In this document: positions 61,394 through 64,000 of the stretch, piece by piece | Position numbering within the stretch: the stretch's first letter is position 1 | Layout: each line of letters starts with the position of its first letter | Assembly: GCF_002013915.1 (NCBI RefSeq) | Contig: NZ_MBTF01000011.1 | Coordinates: 42,084-106,083 of the forward strand | Origin: Mucilaginibacter pedocola | GTDB taxonomy: Bacteria; Bacteroidota; Bacteroidia; Sphingobacteriales; Sphingobacteriaceae | Direction: 5' to 3' | Length of the DNA stretch: 64,000 bases | Notes under the pieces: generated by a model | Told to the model about the DNA's origin: nothing | What the model saw: the letters and a program-made list of their open reading frames with translations, nothing else | Database searches by the model: none | Position numbers and translations under genes: made by a program

Positions 61394-62419
61394 ATGATGA
61401 TATACGTGGTTATGGGTTTCCTGTGGATGGCGCTGCTGCTGTACCTGGTAATGGGCGGTGCCGATTTTGGCGCGGGCATTATAGAGATGTTCACTTCGGA
61501 TGCCAACAAATCGCGCACGCGCAAAACGATGTACAATGCTATTGGCCCCATTTGGGAAGCCAACCACATGTGGCTCATTATTGCCATTGTGATACTCTTC
61601 GTGGGATTCCCGGTGATATATACCACCATGAGTACTTACCTGCATATACCGCTCACCATTATGCTGATGGGCATTATTGCGCGCGGCACGGCCCTCACCT
61701 TCCGCAGTTACGATGCCGTTACCGATAATATGCAGCTGGTATACAATAAGATCTTCGTGTACTCCAGTTTTATCACCCCGCTGTTCCTGGGTATAATAGC
61801 GGGCAGCGCGGTAAGCGGGCGGATAGATACCGAGGCCGCCGACTTTCTTTCGGCCTACATTTACAGCTGGTTCAATCTGTTCTCGATAGCTATCGGCTTT
61901 TTCACCGTCGCGCTTTGCGGCTTTTTGGCGGCCATATACCTCATTGGCGAAACCACCGAAGAAAGCGAAACCAAACGCTTTATCCGCAAGGCACGGTTCA
62001 TGAATATTGCAGCGGTAGTTGCAGGCGGCTTGGTGTTTATTGCCTCGGTAGAAGAAAACATACCGCTGGTGCAGTGGGTGTTCGGTAATATTATTGGCGT
62101 GCTGGCAGTTAGCTTTGCCAGTATTTCGCTCATTGTAATGTGGTACCTTATTAGCAAAGGCAAGCGTTACATCATCCGCGTGTTGGCGGGCTTCCAAATG
62201 ACCATGATATTGCTGACCACCACCTACAAGCATTACCCCAACATCGTTATCCTGAAAAACGGCGGCTACCTTTCGTTAATAGAAAACCGCGGTGCCGATA
62301 AAGCCATTGAAGGGCTGGGAATTGCGCTGCTGGTGGGCAGTTTGTTTATTTTGCCTGCGCTGGGGTATTTGGTATATAGTTTTCAGCGGAAGGATAAAGG
62401 GGATGTGGTGGGGCATTGA
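61394..62419 (+). CDS. cydB: Cytochrome bd ubiquinol oxidase subunit II
   Basis: 341 residues with about eight helices. The N-terminal VMGGADFGAGIIEMF and the WEANHMWLIIAIVILFVGFP block are hallmarks of CydB. It forms the heterodimer with CydA in the inner membrane. No CydX-like small ORF was recognised after it; an AT-rich terminator follows 26 bp downstream. Confidence 0.95.
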   Translation: MMIYVVMGFLWMALLLYLVMGGADFGAGIIEMFTSDANKSRTRKTMYNAIGPIWEANHMWLIIAIVILFVGFPVIYTTMSTYLHIPLTIMLMGIIARGTALTFRSYDAVTDNMQLVYNKIFVYSSFITPLFLGIIAGSAVSGRIDTEAADFLSAYIYSWFNLFSIAIGFFTVALCGFLAAIYLIGETTEESETKRFIRKARFMNIAAVVAGGLVFIASVEENIPLVQWVFGNIIGVLAVSFASISLIVMWYLISKGKRYIIRVLAGFQMTMILLTTTYKHYPNIVILKNGGYLSLIENRGADKAIEGLGIALLVGSLFILPALGYLVYSFQRKDKGDVVGH

Positions 62420-62444
62420 TCAACTACAAACGGCATCCGAATAG

Positions 62445-62473
62445 ATTTGACAACTTTTAAAAAGTTGTCAAAT
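62445..62473 (+). terminator. Intrinsic terminator-like hairpin after cydB
   Basis: ATTTGACAACTTT at 62445-62457 and AAAGTTGTCAAAT at 62461-62473 form a perfect 13-bp stem with a TAA loop. The stem is AT-rich and there is no long U tract beyond it, but the position just after the operon supports a terminator role. Confidence 0.65.
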
Positions 62474-62485
62474 CTTCGCCCTCAT

Positions 62486-62638
62486 TGTCATTCCGAGGGA
62501 AGCGAAGCGACGAGGAATCTTGTTCGACTTAGCATGAACGCTTTGCATGATGGCTTTGCAAGGAGGCTTTGCATTATGAACAAGATTTCTCTTCGCCCTC
62601 CCGCTCGTTTCCCCGCCCTCGTACTCATCGAAATGACA
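62486..62638. repeat. REP-like palindromic element, copy 1 at right end
   Basis: 153 bp from TGTCATTCCGAGGGAAGCG to CATCGAAATGACA. Inner arms GCGACGAGGAATCTTGTTC and GAACAAGATTTCTC pair, so the whole strand can form one long hairpin. An open frame across both copies is spurious. Confidence 0.9.
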
Positions 62639-62650
62639 AAATTATTTCTC

Positions 62651-62787
62651 TGTCATTCCGAGGGAAGCGAAGCGACGAGGAATCTTGTTCGACTTAGCAT
62701 GAACGCCTTGCATAGTGGCTTTGCATCATGAACAAGTTTTCTCTTCGCCCTCCCGCTCGTTTCCCGCCCTCGTGCTCATCGAAATGA
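62651..62787. repeat. REP-like palindromic element, copy 2, interrupted at its end
   Basis: Nearly identical to copy 1 for its first 60 bases (TGTCATTCCGAGGGAAGCGA...), but it breaks off at CATCGAAATGA, two bases (CA) short of the full end. The IS110-type element begins here; the missing ATGACA end reappears at 63995-64000. Confidence 0.85.
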
Positions 62788-62794
62788 ACTGTGT

Positions 62795-63760
62795 TTAAAA
62801 GCAAATAATATTTGAATAATTTTCCTGATATGTTGAGTTAGTTTTAGCTATTGCAAAAGCTTGCTTTAGCAACTTATTTACGACTGCGATCAAAGCAACT
62901 TTTTTGGCTTTTCCTTTTGCCAGCAAGCGTTCATAAAGCTCCCGGCAGGCTTTATTGCAGCGTTTTGCGCTCCATGAGCATACATACAATGAGGCCCTGA
63001 TCGCAGACATGCCCATTTTACATATTCTTGGCCTGCCTTTTACACTGCTGCCCGATTCGAACAGGCGCGGGCATGTCCCAATGTAAGAGCTTAATTTACT
63101 GCAATCGCCGAAACGCTCGAAACCACCGCTTACCAGGATGAGCATTATCGCTGTTTTTTTGCCAATGCCAGGTATGCTTTTCAGTCCTGATAGCATTTGC
63201 CCATAATGTTCAAGAACGATCTTTTCCATGTTAGCTGAAAGCCGTGATATAAGTTGTTTAAGGTGGCATAGCTCTTTTTGTATCGTCTGCCTCAGTGCTT
63301 TTTGCATCATTCCTGTAGCTGTAAAGCTTTCAAGCTGGTTGCTTAACACAGTATGCTGCTTGCTCAATCCTGATAAAATGGCTTCTGTTTGCTGTAATTC
63401 TACCACATGCTGCTGTGGTGGGGCCCATTGCTCCGGCTTAGCCATGGCACCATACTCTGCGATCAGGAGTGCGTCTTTCTTATCTGTTTTAGCCCGGGAC
63501 ATACGCATTTGGCTGTAGCGGCGAATCACCAAAGGATTTACCACACTTACCTTAATGCCCTTCGTATGCAGGAAGCAAGCAAGCCTTAAATAATATGGGC
63601 CGGATGCTTCCATCACGATATGGCTATCTGTATCCAATAGCTTTAAGAAGCCGTCGAAGCCTGTAGTTTCGTTGCTGAACTGATAATGGCGTCGGCCGGC
63701 TGATACGTCAAAGGACGCTTTTGAAATGTCTACACCAATGTAATTTGCATGAGTTTCCAT
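62795..63760 (-). CDS. IS110 family transposase
   Basis: 321 residues, typical for the family. The RuvC-like DEDD residues are Asp11 (YIGVDIS), Glu51 (MEASGPY), Asp93 and Asp96 (KTDKKDA). The C-terminal Tnp domain shows LKSIPGIGKKTAIML near residue 193 and the conserved serine region ESGSS at 235-239. IS110 recombinases use a bridge RNA to choose target and donor DNA. The gene is intact, so the element may be active. Confidence 0.95.
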   Translation of the reverse strand: METHANYIGVDISKASFDVSAGRRHYQFSNETTGFDGFLKLLDTDSHIVMEASGPYYLRLACFLHTKGIKVSVVNPLVIRRYSQMRMSRAKTDKKDALLIAEYGAMAKPEQWAPPQQHVVELQQTEAILSGLSKQHTVLSNQLESFTATGMMQKALRQTIQKELCHLKQLISRLSANMEKIVLEHYGQMLSGLKSIPGIGKKTAIMLILVSGGFERFGDCSKLSSYIGTCPRLFESGSSVKGRPRICKMGMSAIRASLYVCSWSAKRCNKACRELYERLLAKGKAKKVALIAVVNKLLKQAFAIAKTNSTYQENYSNIICF

Positions 63761-63994
63761 AACTTTGTTTTGAGATAAATACTGTAGAAGAACCTGCTTT
63801 ACTGCTTATCAATCCTACATACAGGCTCTTGTGGCCTAATGAACTGTTCAAGCTTGTAAGCAAAGGGGTAAAGTGATCTGCATTTCGAACGGCTTCCTAC
63901 AGCCAATGACAACTCGTGATCTTTCTCTTTACCCTTTTTCTTCTACTTTAAATTTACTCTAAACACTTAACTTTTTCCTATAAGCAAACATAGG
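63761..63994 (-). ncRNA. Candidate IS110 bridge RNA region
   Basis: Noncoding DNA between the transposase start and the element end, the place where group IS110 elements carry their bridge RNA. The sequence has several short inverted segments, but I could not assign the target- and donor-binding loops by eye. The RNA boundaries are unknown. Confidence 0.45.
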
Positions 63995-64000
63995 ATGACA

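Larger units (their letters stand above)
62784..63994 (-). mobile_element. IS110-family insertion sequence, about 1.21 kb
   Basis: It contains one transposase gene on the minus strand and about 235 bp of noncoding DNA upstream of it. The left limit is inferred from the interruption of the REP copy after GAAATGA; the right limit from ATGACA at 63995-64000, which matches the lost REP end. The limits share ATGA, so the exact breakpoint cannot be fixed within four bases. IS110 elements lack inverted terminal repeats, and none are visible. Confidence 0.75.

Noticed and set aside
61355..62233. Minus-strand coding region of 292 codons
   Set aside because: Antisense shadow of cydB; its composition is His/Tyr-rich and without domain pattern.
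62447..62731. Plus-strand coding region of 94 codons
   Set aside because: It runs across two REP-like repeats and codes the same peptide twice because the DNA is repeated; no gene-like features.

Overview
The window looks like chromosomal DNA from a Bacteroidota bacterium, most likely a Sphingobacteriaceae member of the Mucilaginibacter/Pedobacter kind; the genus is an inference. The signs are type IX secretion (T9SS) partners (two PorP/SprF proteins, two proteins with gliding-motility/type B C-terminal sorting domains, a TPR-PD40-OmpA protein), lineage families such as DUF5686, DUF6702, DACNV and HD-DUF5706, TAnnTTTG-type promoters, and abundant palindromic interspersed repeats. No tRNA, rRNA, CRISPR array or replication origin was seen.

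Layout. 1-5 kb: a truncated M1 aminopeptidase, a HupE/UreJ-like membrane protein, a DUF6702 protein, a cupin/GNAT pair and an MhqO/MhqD-like dioxygenase-hydrolase pair. 5.3-13 kb: an Omp85-type outer-membrane protein with a kinase-like N-terminal region, an SdiA-regulated lipoprotein, polyphosphate kinase ppk1, an HD-DUF5706 (Pycsar-effector-like) membrane protein and a PAP2 phosphatase. 13-20 kb: an EamA transporter, a DACNV nucleotide-sensor-like protein followed by a GAF protein, pirin and a Crp/Fnr regulator. 19.8-23.2 kb: an apparent autoregulated operon (small protein, DUF5686 barrel protein, MarR regulator) with a 15+15 bp palindrome over its promoter.

23.6-48.2 kb is a 24.5 kb run on the minus strand and the most unusual part. 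It holds an eight-gene block (a 1594-aa DUF6603 giant, proteins of 546, 300 and 1334 aa, a 408-aa Ig-like protein and three tail-collar proteins) with gaps of 4-35 bp and a strong terminator. Upstream lie a PorP/SprF protein, a 2548-aa modular T9SS adhesin and two more collar proteins. None of the eight block proteins has a signal peptide, and no phage sheath, tube, baseplate or ATPase gene is visible. This is the best candidate for an undescribed system: a multi-protein assembly built in the cytoplasm, possibly surface- or tail-like.

48.6-55 kb: a lipoprotein, 7-TM protein, NarL-type histidine kinase and response regulator in one unit; a membrane-anchored HTH-like/periplasmic sensor; a DoxX-like protein; and a PDZ aspartyl protease. 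55.3-59.8 kb: a second T9SS locus (type B substrate, PorP/SprF, PorE-like OmpA protein). 60-62.4 kb: cytochrome bd oxidase cydAB with an intrinsic terminator. The right end has two REP-like hairpins; an IS110-family element appears to have inserted at the very end of the second one, and its upstream noncoding end is where a bridge RNA would be expected.
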